A stretch of DNA of 5,518 nt. Origin: Bacillota bacterium. GTDB lineage: Bacteria; Bacillota; Bacilli; Bacillales_B; DSM-18226. Positions 1 through 5,518 of the stretch are shown piece by piece. The position numbers were made by a program, and so were the translations under genes. The notes beneath the pieces are model-generated. The model saw only the letters and a program-made list of their open reading frames with translations. It was not told where the DNA came from and made no database searches. The DNA lies in contig JAKACS010000263.1 in assembly GCA_021821235.1 (NCBI GenBank), positions 1 through 5,518 on the forward strand, read 5' to 3'. Numbering within the stretch: position 1 is the stretch's first letter; each line of letters starts with the position of its first letter.

Positions 1-81
1 TTCACTTAACTGAATAAATGCTTTCACCAATGCCGGGTATGTGTTAAAAAGTGTCCCGTCAAAATCCCATAAGATGTTCAT
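1..81 (-). CDS. HAD-family hydrolase, N-terminal fragment (cut by window edge)
   Basis: Only the first 27 codons are visible; the frame is still open at base 1. The protein begins MNILWDFDGTLFNTYPALVK. The segment DFDGT at residues 6-10 is motif I of the haloacid dehalogenase superfamily: Asp6 would be the nucleophile that is phosphorylated and Asp8 the general acid/base. A hydrophobic beta strand directly before the motif, and the motif lying at the very N-terminus, are typical of small cytoplasmic phosphatases such as phosphoglycolate phosphatase or beta-phosphoglucomutase-like enzymes. The ATG is supported by a strong GGAGGTT site on the minus strand. The substrate cannot be judged from this fragment. 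The gene is divergent from the small gene at 215 and is probably transcribed separately from the urease operon. Confidence 0.85.
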   Translation of the reverse strand, partial: MNILWDFDGTLFNTYPALVKAFIQLSE

Positions 82-84
82 GAT

Positions 85-91
85 AACCTCC
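85..91 (-). promoter_or_regulatory. Ribosome binding site of the HAD hydrolase gene
   Basis: The minus strand reads GGAGGTT, three bases before the ATG at 81, with the GGAGG core five bases away. This is a near-perfect Shine-Dalgarno sequence and fixes the start codon of the truncated gene. Confidence 0.75.
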
Positions 92-112
92 ATTTCAAGC
101 AATATCAATTAA

Positions 113-140
113 ATGATAAATCTTTTACTTGAAAAATCAA
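113..140 (-). promoter_or_regulatory. Candidate sigma-A-type promoter for the HAD hydrolase gene
   Basis: On the minus strand TTGATT (140-135) and TATCAT (118-113) are separated by 16 bases. They match the -35 and -10 consensus at 4 of 6 and 5 of 6 positions. Transcription would start near base 106 and give a leader of about 25 bases. The region is very AT-rich, so such matches arise easily by chance. The -35 element lies within the palindrome at 127-142. Confidence 0.35.
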
Positions 141-142
141 GT
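127..142. repeat. Short perfect inverted repeat in the divergent intergenic region
   Basis: The arms ACTTGA (127-132) and TCAAGT (137-142) are perfect inverted complements around AAAA. It sits between two divergent genes and overlaps the candidate -35 box of the HAD gene, so it could be an operator for a dimeric regulator. A 6-base arm in AT-rich DNA may also be chance, and no T-run follows to make it a terminator. Confidence 0.3.
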
Positions 143-178
143 GATCAAAAAAGCATAGTCCAAAAATAATGAAAATGG

Positions 179-184
179 TAAAAT
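179..184 (+). promoter_or_regulatory. Candidate -10 element for the small gene at 215
   Basis: TAAAAT matches the TATAAT consensus at 5 of 6 positions and lies about 30 bases before the ATG. The sequence 17 bases upstream (TAGTCC at 156-161) is a poor -35 match. Promoter assignment is therefore weak and rests on position and the -10 alone. Confidence 0.25.
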
Positions 185-214
185 AGAAAAAGCGATAGAA
201 AAGAGGTATGGCAG

Positions 215-514
215 ATGAACAAAGTGGAAGTCATTGCACGCAGAATCTTCGGTTGGAAATTACATAGCTGGGATAAATGGTATGATTATGAAAAAGGCAT
301 TTTTATTCAAAATTTTCAACCCGAACACAATCTTGATGATGCGATGCAAATCGTTAAAAGGCTTGAGATGTTTGGGTTTACCTATACACCCAAAAGCGAG
401 AACGAGGTTTGCTTTAACGAGATCTGTGAAACAGGCAGCACATTAGCAGAGGCAATCACTAACGCCGCCTACACAATTGCTGACAACAGTTCAATTGATG
501 AGGAATGGCTTTAG
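215..514 (+). CDS. Small phage-type protein resembling the BC1872 / phage ABA sandwich domain family
   Basis: This 99-residue protein has no signal peptide or membrane segment. Its layout resembles the BC1872-like, phage ABA sandwich domain proteins common in Bacillus phages and prophages. It has an N-terminal helix with IARRIFGWK (residues 8-16), a tryptophan-rich strand, then FQPEHNLDDAMQIVKRLEMFGF (about 34-55) where the 'NP-x-x-D-x-x-x-A-x-x-V' type helix usually sits, a strand region, and a final helix with TLAEAITNAAYTIAD (76-90). The family has no established function. The ATG at 215 follows AAGAGGT (201-207) with 7 bases between. An ATG at 208 is in another frame. No other phage gene is in view, so it may be a prophage remnant or a domesticated single gene. 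It converges on ureD and ends before a strong hairpin. The family assignment is by recognition, not by a search. Confidence 0.72.
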   Translation: MNKVEVIARRIFGWKLHSWDKWYDYEKGIFIQNFQPEHNLDDAMQIVKRLEMFGFTYTPKSENEVCFNEICETGSTLAEAITNAAYTIADNSSIDEEWL

Positions 515-535
515 GGTGAGGATAGCAAATGAGTC

Positions 536-578
536 AAAGTCCACTGCCTTACTTAGTGCGCAGTGGACTTTCGTCTTT
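536..578 (+). terminator. Strong hairpin terminator between the small gene and ureD
   Basis: AAAGTCCACTGC (536-547) and GCAGTGGACTTT (560-571) form a perfect 12-base-pair stem around a 12-base loop. On the plus strand the stem ends in TTT and continues CGTCTTT, a moderate U-rich tail 22 bases after the stop codon at 514, so it best fits termination of the small gene. The hairpin can also form in the opposite transcript, 46 bases after the ureD stop codon. There the following bases (GACTCATTTGC) are only weakly U-rich, so bidirectional use is plausible but less certain. Confidence 0.8.
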
Positions 579-617
579 AAAAAACTATGAAACGACTAAA
601 ATGATAATCGCTTATGT

Positions 618-1433
618 TCAAAATTTCCGCCATACAATACAATCTTTACCCAATAATTCCCTTCTTGCAAAACAATGAGCATGAGCAATCATTTTTTCTA
701 TGCTCCCTGTATTAAGCGCTAAAATGCGAAGGATCACGCCAGATTCTGAAAGTAATGATAATCCAAAAAGAGTATCCGGCTGGAAATTTTGAATTATTTT
801 ATATAAGCGGTCAAGAAAAAATTTGTTTGCTTCTTTATGCATAATTACAAACGTTCCTATATGAGTGTAGCCCTCCATCTGCATAATACTAGCAATATCG
901 TCATCTGGCTCTAATAATAAATGGTCAAATAAAACAAGCTCCCCCGCTTTATATAGTTTTAATTTAGAACGAATCCAGTCATATCGAAACAACTCACCAT
1001 CAGCCGCCCAACCCGGAGTAATCATATCACTATATAAAAAACAGGAATCCTCTTTCAAATATACTGTCGTTTCTTGAATAAACTTTGCTCCCTCATAGGC
1101 AATTAATGGATCTGGCATATACTCCAGAACACTATCCTTTCCTAAATGAATAGAGGTTTGCTGAACCACAGGGTGATGAGGTGTTCTATACACCTTTGCA
1201 GCAGATTGTGTTGTTACCGCCAATTCTGCTTCCTCTTCTATATTGATTGTGGTCATGTATGTATCCCCGTCAACATAACCCCCGCCAACATGAATCAGAT
1301 AAATAGACGGTGAATATTCCTCATGGTATATCGGTTGCGTGATTTTAAATGTGCCTTCATTATACCAGGTAGAAAGAATGGTTTTCCCCCGCTTTTTTGT
1401 AGCGGAAAGCTCTATAATTCCGGTATAATTCAT
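618..1433 (-). CDS. ureD: Urease accessory protein UreD
   Basis: UreD (called UreH in some species) is the scaffold that binds the urease apoenzyme and recruits UreF and UreG for nickel insertion. The 271-residue product shows family hallmarks: an N-terminal [26 protein letters not shown] (50-57); [10 protein letters not shown] (74-83); [15 protein letters not shown] (104-118); and a C-terminal helix region with [13 protein letters not shown]. Length is normal for the family. A start 13 codons upstream at 1472 is possible, but it would overlap ureG by 43 bases and add residues unlike the usual N-terminus. The ATG at 1433 overlaps the ureG stop as ATGA (1430-1433). The site before it is only GGAG two bases away, so translation probably depends on coupling to ureG. 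It is the last urease gene in the operon. No frameshift is visible. Confidence 0.95.
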   Translation of the reverse strand: MNYTGIIELSATKKRGKTILSTWYNEGTFKITQPIYHEEYSPSIYLIHVGGGYVDGDTYMTTINIEEEAELAVTTQSAAKVYRTPHHPVVQQTSIHLGKDSVLEYMPDPLIAYEGAKFIQETTVYLKEDSCFLYSDMITPGWAADGELFRYDWIRSKLKLYKAGELVLFDHLLLEPDDDIASIMQMEGYTHIGTFVIMHKEANKFFLDRLYKIIQNFQPDTLFGLSLLSESGVILRILALNTGSIEKMIAHAHCFARRELLGKDCIVWRKF

Positions 1434-2044
1434 AGCTCCAGCCCGATTAAGAGAACTTGCTTTTTGATCCAATCGATGATTTTATCAAGCCCCACTTCAT
1501 CTTTTAAATTGGCAAAAATATAGGGTTTGTCTCCTCTGACTGCAATCGTATCATGCTCCATGACCTCTAAATTTGCCCCAACATATGGAGCGAGATCAAT
1601 CTTATTTATGATAAATAAGTCTGATTTGATCATGCCCTGTCCGCCTTTACGCGGAATTTTTTCTCCTTGGGCAACATCAATAATATAGATTGAAAAATTA
1701 ACAAGCTCCGGGCTAAAGGTTGCAGCGAGATTATCTCCCCCGCTTTCCACAAAAATCAATTCAAGATCAGGGTGCAGTTCTTTTAATTCATCAATTGCGG
1801 CAAAATTCATTGAAGCGTCTTCACGGATAGCGGTATGCGGGCACCCACCCGTCTCCACTCCAATGATCCGTTCCTCTGGGAGTACACCATTTTTTTTCAA
1901 AAATAAGGCATCTTCTTTTGTATAAATATCATTTGTTACGACTGCCATGCTTATTTCTTTATTCAGAGCTCTTGTTAATTTTTCTACAAGCATTGTTTTT
2001 CCTGCTCCAACAGGACCACCAACCCCGATACGAACTGGTTCCAT
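1430..2044 (-). CDS. ureG: Urease accessory GTPase UreG
   Basis: UreG is the SIMIBI-class GTPase whose GTP binding and hydrolysis drive nickel transfer to the urease active site, working with UreD and UreF in the cytoplasm. The 204-residue protein has a P-loop GPVGAGKT (10-17), the nickel-binding CPH motif (68-70) within [14 protein letters not shown], a Walker-B-like ESGGDNL (100-106) and the guanine-specificity motif NKID (147-150). Every expected functional motif is present and the length is typical. Upstream starts in the same frame (2062 and 2092) would run back to or into the ureF end. I chose 2044 because [17 protein letters not shown] matches the usual family N-terminus and AGAAGG lies 7 bases before it. 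It begins 25 bases after ureF and overlaps ureD by ATGA. Codons near residues 49-52 contain an A8 run (1890-1897). Confidence 0.97.
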   Translation of the reverse strand: MEPVRIGVGGPVGAGKTMLVEKLTRALNKEISMAVVTNDIYTKEDALFLKKNGVLPEERIIGVETGGCPHTAIREDASMNFAAIDELKELHPDLELIFVESGGDNLAATFSPELVNFSIYIIDVAQGEKIPRKGGQGMIKSDLFIINKIDLAPYVGANLEVMEHDTIAVRGDKPYIFANLKDEVGLDKIIDWIKKQVLLIGLEL

Positions 2045-2051
2045 TTTAACG

Positions 2052-2057
2052 CCTTCT
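2052..2057 (-). promoter_or_regulatory. Ribosome binding site deciding the ureG start
   Basis: AGAAGG on the minus strand is 7 bases before the ATG at 2044. It lies downstream of the alternative ATG at 2062, so it supports the shorter UreG. Confidence 0.65.
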
Positions 2058-2069
2058 TTCATATGAATT

Positions 2070-2756
2070 TTACGACATAAATAAGCGAACATCTAAACGT
2101 TCGTGGCGCATTTGGGCAATTTCCAATCCAGGACTTGATGCACCTAAGTTTTCTGATGATAACTGCAGAATTCTGCCGGCCGCTTTTTCAACAAGTGGCT
2201 GAAGCTCTACAAGAATTTTTTGGCCATCGGTTTGCCCAAGCGGGATTCCACGAACAGCATTTTGAACAAGTGAAGAAACTGCTGTAAATAAATAAGTCCC
2301 AATTGCTGCTTCTTTTGGTACACGCAGATGAAAAGCTACAATTGCAAACACGATTGCTGAATGGCCGAAACATTGCTTTTTGGTTATGTTGTCTACATAC
2401 ATTAAAAGAGGAGTCGATGGATAAAGATTCACACAAATTTTGGCCATTCTTTCCCCGATTCTTCGATTCCCTGTTCTTGTTTCTCTTGCAATACTTGAAG
2501 AAAACAGAATATGATCCAATTCTACAAGGTCAGATATTGCATTTTGTTCTAACGCTTCAAATGTAAGTCTGAAAGCAAGACCATCTGAGAAAACCAGCTG
2601 TTTTTGAAGATAGATCGTAAGCGCTTGGGCTAAACTCTCTTTATCTTTAATGATCTGTTCTTGAATATATGTTTCAAATCCAAATGAATTTGAAAATGCT
2701 CCAGATGGAAAGTTAGAATCACTCAGTTGCAGAAGGGGATACAAACGATTAATCAT
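2070..2756 (-). CDS. ureF: Urease accessory protein UreF
   Basis: UreF is an all-helical protein that bridges UreD and UreG and is thought to regulate the UreG GTPase during nickel loading. The 228-residue product shows [18 protein letters not shown] (11-28), RETRTGNRR (91-99), a helix starting [10 protein letters not shown] (131-140), [14 protein letters not shown] (166-179) and a C-terminal [20 protein letters not shown] tail that resembles the part of UreF that contacts UreD and UreG. Length is typical. The ATG at 2756 overlaps the end of ureE by 8 bases. An in-frame TTG at 2768 would add four residues (MGIV), but the family N-terminus fits the ATG better. Neither start has a clear ribosome binding site, so UreF is probably made by reinitiation after ureE. 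Confidence 0.95.
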   Translation of the reverse strand: MINRLYPLLQLSDSNFPSGAFSNSFGFETYIQEQIIKDKESLAQALTIYLQKQLVFSDGLAFRLTFEALEQNAISDLVELDHILFSSSIARETRTGNRRIGERMAKICVNLYPSTPLLMYVDNITKKQCFGHSAIVFAIVAFHLRVPKEAAIGTYLFTAVSSLVQNAVRGIPLGQTDGQKILVELQPLVEKAAGRILQLSSENLGASSPGLEIAQMRHERLDVRLFMS

Positions 2757-3195
2757 GACGATGCCCAATATGGCGAAATGCCTGTTTGACTTTCCGTTTC
2801 TCCCGTCGATAAGGAATCGATAATTCTTGCAACAGGTTTTCTACCAAGTAATCGTACTGAACCAACATTTCCTCTCCTTCAAATTGTGCAGGTAAATGAC
2901 GATTACCAAGCTGATGGGCAATCACTCCCATTTCTTGAAGAGACCTCGGCATGATGGTTAGAATATCATCATCTTTTACCGTTACTACGATCATATTTTT
3001 TTCATCCATATATAAAATATCTCCATCTAATAGTTCGCGATTCTCTTTTAAGCGGATGCCCAGTTCATTGCCGTGATCTGTCATAACCCGCTGAATCCGT
3101 TTGACTAAATCATCACTGTTCATATAGACCCGCTCCACATGCGAAGCCCTTTTTTCTATTGTTGCAATATTCCCGACTACATTTTGAACAATCAT
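2749..3195 (-). CDS. ureE: Urease nickel metallochaperone UreE
   Basis: UreE is a dimeric cytoplasmic nickel carrier that hands Ni2+ to the UreDFG complex. The 148-residue protein has the N-terminal beta domain that begins [10 protein letters not shown], a [10 protein letters not shown] segment (58-67), and the C-terminal metal-binding domain. That domain carries [14 protein letters not shown], in which His100 corresponds to the dimer-interface nickel ligand of known UreE structures. The C-terminus HIGHRHD has three histidines (142, 145, 147). It is a short tail like that of Sporosarcina UreE rather than the long polyhistidine tail of Klebsiella. The frame is open upstream into ureC, but 3195 is chosen because it has a GAGGTGA site and gives the family N-terminus. 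It lies 10 bases after ureC and overlaps ureF by 8. Confidence 0.96.
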   Translation of the reverse strand: MIVQNVVGNIATIEKRASHVERVYMNSDDLVKRIQRVMTDHGNELGIRLKENRELLDGDILYMDEKNMIVVTVKDDDILTIMPRSLQEMGVIAHQLGNRHLPAQFEGEEMLVQYDYLVENLLQELSIPYRREKRKVKQAFRHIGHRHD

Positions 3196-3200
3196 TGTTT

Positions 3201-3207
3201 TCACCTC
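3201..3207 (-). promoter_or_regulatory. Ribosome binding site of ureE overlapping the ureC stop
   Basis: GAGGTGA on the minus strand shares bases with the ureC TGA (3208-3206) and is 5 bases before the ureE ATG at 3195. It fixes the ureE start. Ribosomes finishing ureC would lie over it, which favours coupled translation. Confidence 0.7.
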
Positions 3208-4915
3208 AAAATAAGAAATAACGTTGTGCCATCGGAACCATTTCCGCCGGTTCACACGTAATGAACTCTCCATTGACTCTAACTTCATATGTTTGCGGAT
3301 CAACTTCAATTTTTGGCGTTTCCCCATTTAAAACCATATCTTTTTTCGTTAATTGACGGATTCCGGATACAGGCTTGATGATTTTTTGCAAGCCAAGTTC
3401 TTCTTGAATTCCGCGCTGAAATGCTGCTTTTGAGACAAATGTCATCGATGTTGTATATTTTGCCTTTCCAAAAGATGCGAACATGGGACGATACATGACA
3501 GGCTGCGGTGTCGGAATACTGGCATTTGGATCGCCCATTACACTATGGGCAATCATTCCGCCTTTTAAAATTAATTCTGGCTTTGCACCGAAAAAAGCGG
3601 GATCCCATACAACCAAATCAGCTGTCTTTCCGACCTCTACAGACCCCACATACTCGGAAATACCGTGAGTAATCGCAGGATTGATCGTATACTTGGCAAT
3701 ATAGCGCCTGACCCGGAAATTATCTCCTTCACCTTGTTCCTCTTTTAACTTTCCTCTTTGTTTTTTCATTTTGTCAGCGGTTTGCCATGTGCGAAGGATT
3801 ACTTCTCCTACACGACCCATTGCTTGGGAATCAGAAGAAATCATACTAAAAACCCCTAAGTCATGCAAAATATCTTCTGCGGCAATCGTTTCTTTCCGAA
3901 TTCGCGAATCGGCAAATGCAATATCCTCTGGGACGCTCGGATCTAAATGATGGCAAACCATTAACATATCTAAGTGCTCTTCTAGTGTATTGATGGTATA
4001 GGGTCTTGTTGGATTTGTAGAGGAAGGCAGAATATTCGGGTATCCGGCAGCCTTAATGATGTCTGGTGCATGCCCTCCCCCTGCACCTTCCGTATGATAC
4101 GTATGGATGACACGGCCGCCAATAGCGGCTAATGTATCTTCGACAAACCCGCCCTCATTCAGGGTATCAGTATGTATGGCTACCTGGACATCATATTGAT
4201 CGGCAACTTTTAAACTTGTATCAATCGCTGCTGCCGTGGTTCCCCAGTCTTCATGAAGTTTTAATCCAATCGCGCCGGCTTCAATTTGTTCTGATAAAGG
4301 AACTAGGTTTGAAGCATTTCCTTTGCCTAAAAAACCAACATTCATCGGAAAGGCTTCCGCAGCTTGCAGCATTCGCTGGATATTCCAAGCCCCCGGTGTA
4401 CATGTTGTAGCATTTGTTCCAGTAGCAGGTCCCGTTCCGCCGCCGATCATCGTGGTAATACCAGAAGCAATGGCGGTTTCGATTTGCTGGGGGCTAATAA
4501 AGTGAATATGTGCATCAATTCCGCCGGCGGTTACAATCATTCCTTCTGCAGCAATGACTTCTGTTGAAGCACCAATGATCATATCAACATGATCCATCAA
4601 CAACGGATTCCCCGCTTTTCCTATAGCTGTGATGATGCCATCTTTTACACCAATATCCGCTTTAAATATTCCAGTATAATCAACAACAATCGCGTTCGTT
4701 AAAACAAGATCCACCGTCTCATCACGGACTGCGATTGGATGCTGCCCCATTCCATCTCGAATCACTTTGCCGCCGCCAAATTTCACTTCGTCTCCATAGG
4801 TAGTGAAATCTTTTTCAATTTCAATAAACAGATCTGTATCCGCCAACCGTACCTTATCTCCCGTAGTCGGTCCAAACATATCCGAATATTGCTTTCGCGA
4901 CATATAAAAACTCAT
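3206..4915 (-). CDS. ureC: Urease alpha subunit UreC, catalytic
   Basis: UreC carries the dinuclear nickel centre that hydrolyses urea to ammonia and carbamate (EC 3.5.1.5). It belongs to the amidohydrolase superfamily, and the 569-residue length is normal. All ligands are found, each one residue lower than in Sporosarcina pasteurii urease: His136 and His138 (AHIH), Lys219 (the carbamylated bridge, in GLKLHEDWG), His248 (AIHTD), His274 (HTYHTEG) and Asp362 ([12 protein letters not shown]). The active-site flap is VCHHLD, with Cys321 and the catalytic His322; His221 is the substrate-binding histidine. The N-terminus [20 protein letters not shown] is typical, and AGGAG at 4929-4925 is 9 bases before the ATG. 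ATGA joins it to ureB (4912-4915). No frameshift or missing residue was found. Confidence 0.99.
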   Translation of the reverse strand: MSFYMSRKQYSDMFGPTTGDKVRLADTDLFIEIEKDFTTYGDEVKFGGGKVIRDGMGQHPIAVRDETVDLVLTNAIVVDYTGIFKADIGVKDGIITAIGKAGNPLLMDHVDMIIGASTEVIAAEGMIVTAGGIDAHIHFISPQQIETAIASGITTMIGGGTGPATGTNATTCTPGAWNIQRMLQAAEAFPMNVGFLGKGNASNLVPLSEQIEAGAIGLKLHEDWGTTAAAIDTSLKVADQYDVQVAIHTDTLNEGGFVEDTLAAIGGRVIHTYHTEGAGGGHAPDIIKAAGYPNILPSSTNPTRPYTINTLEEHLDMLMVCHHLDPSVPEDIAFADSRIRKETIAAEDILHDLGVFSMISSDSQAMGRVGEVILRTWQTADKMKKQRGKLKEEQGEGDNFRVRRYIAKYTINPAITHGISEYVGSVEVGKTADLVVWDPAFFGAKPELILKGGMIAHSVMGDPNASIPTPQPVMYRPMFASFGKAKYTTSMTFVSKAAFQRGIQEELGLQKIIKPVSGIRQLTKKDMVLNGETPKIEVDPQTYEVRVNGEFITCEPAEMVPMAQRYFLF

Positions 4916-5235
4916 TTTTTCCCGCTCCTGTCTACAGAACCATTGGTTCGATTATTTAGACCATACACCTTTCTTTCACCTGAGAATGGAACAAGCATCA
5001 CTTCTTTTTCATCTCCAGGCTCAAATCGAACAGCTGTACCAGCTGGTATATTTAAATGCAGCCCAAATGCGTTTTCTCGATTAAATTGAAGAAAGGAATT
5101 CACTTCGTAAAAGTGGAAATGCGAACCTACTTGTATAGGCCTGTCCCCGCGATTTAAAACCTTTATCAGAATGGGCTGTTTGTGCTCATTGCATAATATT
5201 GGCTCTTGCTTCAACCTGTACTCACCAGGAATCAT
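4912..5235 (-). CDS. ureB: Urease beta subunit UreB
   Basis: UreB is a non-catalytic structural subunit of the (UreABC)3 urease and helps present UreC for activation. The 107-residue protein starts [10 protein letters not shown] and shows [19 protein letters not shown] (28-46) and [22 protein letters not shown] (53-74), followed by [14 protein letters not shown] (82-95), all family signatures. The C-terminal stretch [12 protein letters not shown] is a variable, polar tail. The frame stays open upstream to 5292 within ureA, but the ATG at 5235 gives the expected N-terminus and follows AAGGGGG (5250-5244) with 8 bases between. It is 16 bases after the ureA stop and overlaps ureC by ATGA. UreA and UreB are separate, as in most bacteria and unlike the fused Helicobacter subunit. 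Confidence 0.97.
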   Translation of the reverse strand: MIPGEYRLKQEPILCNEHKQPILIKVLNRGDRPIQVGSHFHFYEVNSFLQFNRENAFGLHLNIPAGTAVRFEPGDEKEVMLVPFSGERKVYGLNNRTNGSVDRSGKK

Positions 5236-5251
5236 TTTTTCTTCCCCCTTT

Positions 5252-5518
5252 TTAGCGTATTGGATGATGAACCGTGACAAGCTTTGTTCCATCTGGAAAT
5301 GTAGCTTCTACTTGGATGTCGGGAATCATTTCAGCAACACCTTCCATCACATCTTCTTGTGTCAATATGGTTGTACCGTATTGCATCAACTGAGCAACTG
5401 TTTTGCCATCTCGCGCACCTTCGAGCACTTCATATGTAATAATCGCGATTGCTTCTGGATAGTTAAGCTTCAATCTCCGTTTTTGCCGCCGGCGCGCGAG
5501 ATCTGCAGCCACGACTAT
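5252..5518 (-). CDS. ureA: Urease gamma subunit UreA (5' end outside window)
   Basis: UreA is the smallest structural subunit of urease and packs against UreC. The frame is open to the window edge and 89 residues are visible, beginning [11 protein letters not shown]. Family proteins of about 100 residues have some 11 more residues before this point, so the true start lies just beyond base 5518. The GTG at 5512 encodes an internal valine in this reading, not the start. Signatures are [39 protein letters not shown] and [18 protein letters not shown] near the C-terminus, ending with an extra Arg. It is the first urease gene in this order; the operon promoter and any regulator must lie upstream, outside the window. 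Confidence 0.97.
   Translation of the reverse strand: MVVAADLARRRQKRRLKLNYPEAIAIITYEVLEGARDGKTVAQLMQYGTTILTQEDVMEGVAEMIPDIQVEATFPDGTKLVTVHHPIR

Noticed and set aside
234..446. Second plus-strand frame inside the small phage-type gene
   Set aside because: It is nested in the 215-514 frame, which has the better ribosome binding site and a recognisable family pattern.
2188..2436. Minus-strand open frame in another frame within ureF
   Set aside because: It is Cys/Ser-rich, out of frame with ureF and unlike any known family.
2303..2566. Plus-strand open frame of 87 codons opposite ureF
   Set aside because: It lies wholly antisense to a complete ureF. Its hydrophobic, Leu/Phe-rich protein is what reversed helical coding sequence often gives.
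3196..3327. N-terminal extension of UreE by 44 residues into ureC
   Set aside because: The extension overlaps the conserved ureC 3' end, is rich in Lys/Arg with no family match, and the start at 3195 has a good ribosome binding site.
4132..4567. Several overlapping plus-strand open frames opposite ureC
   Set aside because: They overlap each other and a conserved catalytic region of UreC, so they are shadows of its codon pattern.
4739..5089. Plus-strand open frame of 116 codons opposite ureB and the start of ureC
   Set aside because: It is antisense to two well-conserved genes and its predicted protein resembles no family I recognise.
618..5518. Possible novel system hidden in the operon
   Set aside because: Every gene from 618 to 5518 is a recognisable urease component with intact motifs and normal order. 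Nothing unexplained of gene size remains between them.
1..5518. CRISPR arrays, tRNA genes, insertion sequences or long repeats
   Set aside because: Reading both strands showed no spaced direct repeats, tRNA-like cloverleaf, transposase motif or terminal inverted repeats.

Overview
This window carries most of a complete-looking bacterial urease operon on the minus strand. It is followed by a short convergent gene of phage-like type and by the first codons of a HAD-type phosphatase. The gene order ureA-B-C-E-F-G-D is read from the right edge to the left. Separate small gamma (UreA) and beta (UreB) subunits, AT-rich sequence, strong AGGAGG-like ribosome binding sites and the protein sequences all suggest a member of the Bacillaceae (Firmicutes). 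The order matches the cluster described for Bacillus sp. TB-90 and contrasts with Bacillus subtilis, which has ureABC without these accessory genes. Species cannot be fixed from the sequence alone.

Layout from right to left: ureA (5252-5518, 5' end cut by the window edge), ureB (4912-5235), ureC (3206-4915), ureE (2749-3195), ureF (2070-2756), ureG (1430-2044) and ureD (618-1433). Gaps are at most 25 bases, and three junctions overlap: ureB/ureC and ureG/ureD through ATGA, and ureE/ureF by 8 bases. This points to one transcript with translational coupling. The operon promoter lies outside the window to the right. Bases 515-617 hold a strong hairpin terminator between ureD and the convergent gene at 215-514. 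Bases 82-214 separate that gene from the divergent HAD gene and contain weak promoter candidates and a small palindrome.

UreA, UreB and UreC form the nickel enzyme that hydrolyses urea to ammonia and carbamate. UreD, UreF and UreG form the GTP-dependent chaperone complex that delivers nickel to UreC, and UreE supplies the nickel. All the metal-binding and catalytic residues I could check in UreC, UreG and UreE are present, so the system looks functional. No nickel transporter gene follows ureD inside the window.

I found no CRISPR array, insertion sequence, RNA gene or clearly new system. The less ordinary points are the orphan phage-type small gene beside the operon, the lack of a ribosome binding site before ureF, and an A8 run in ureG.
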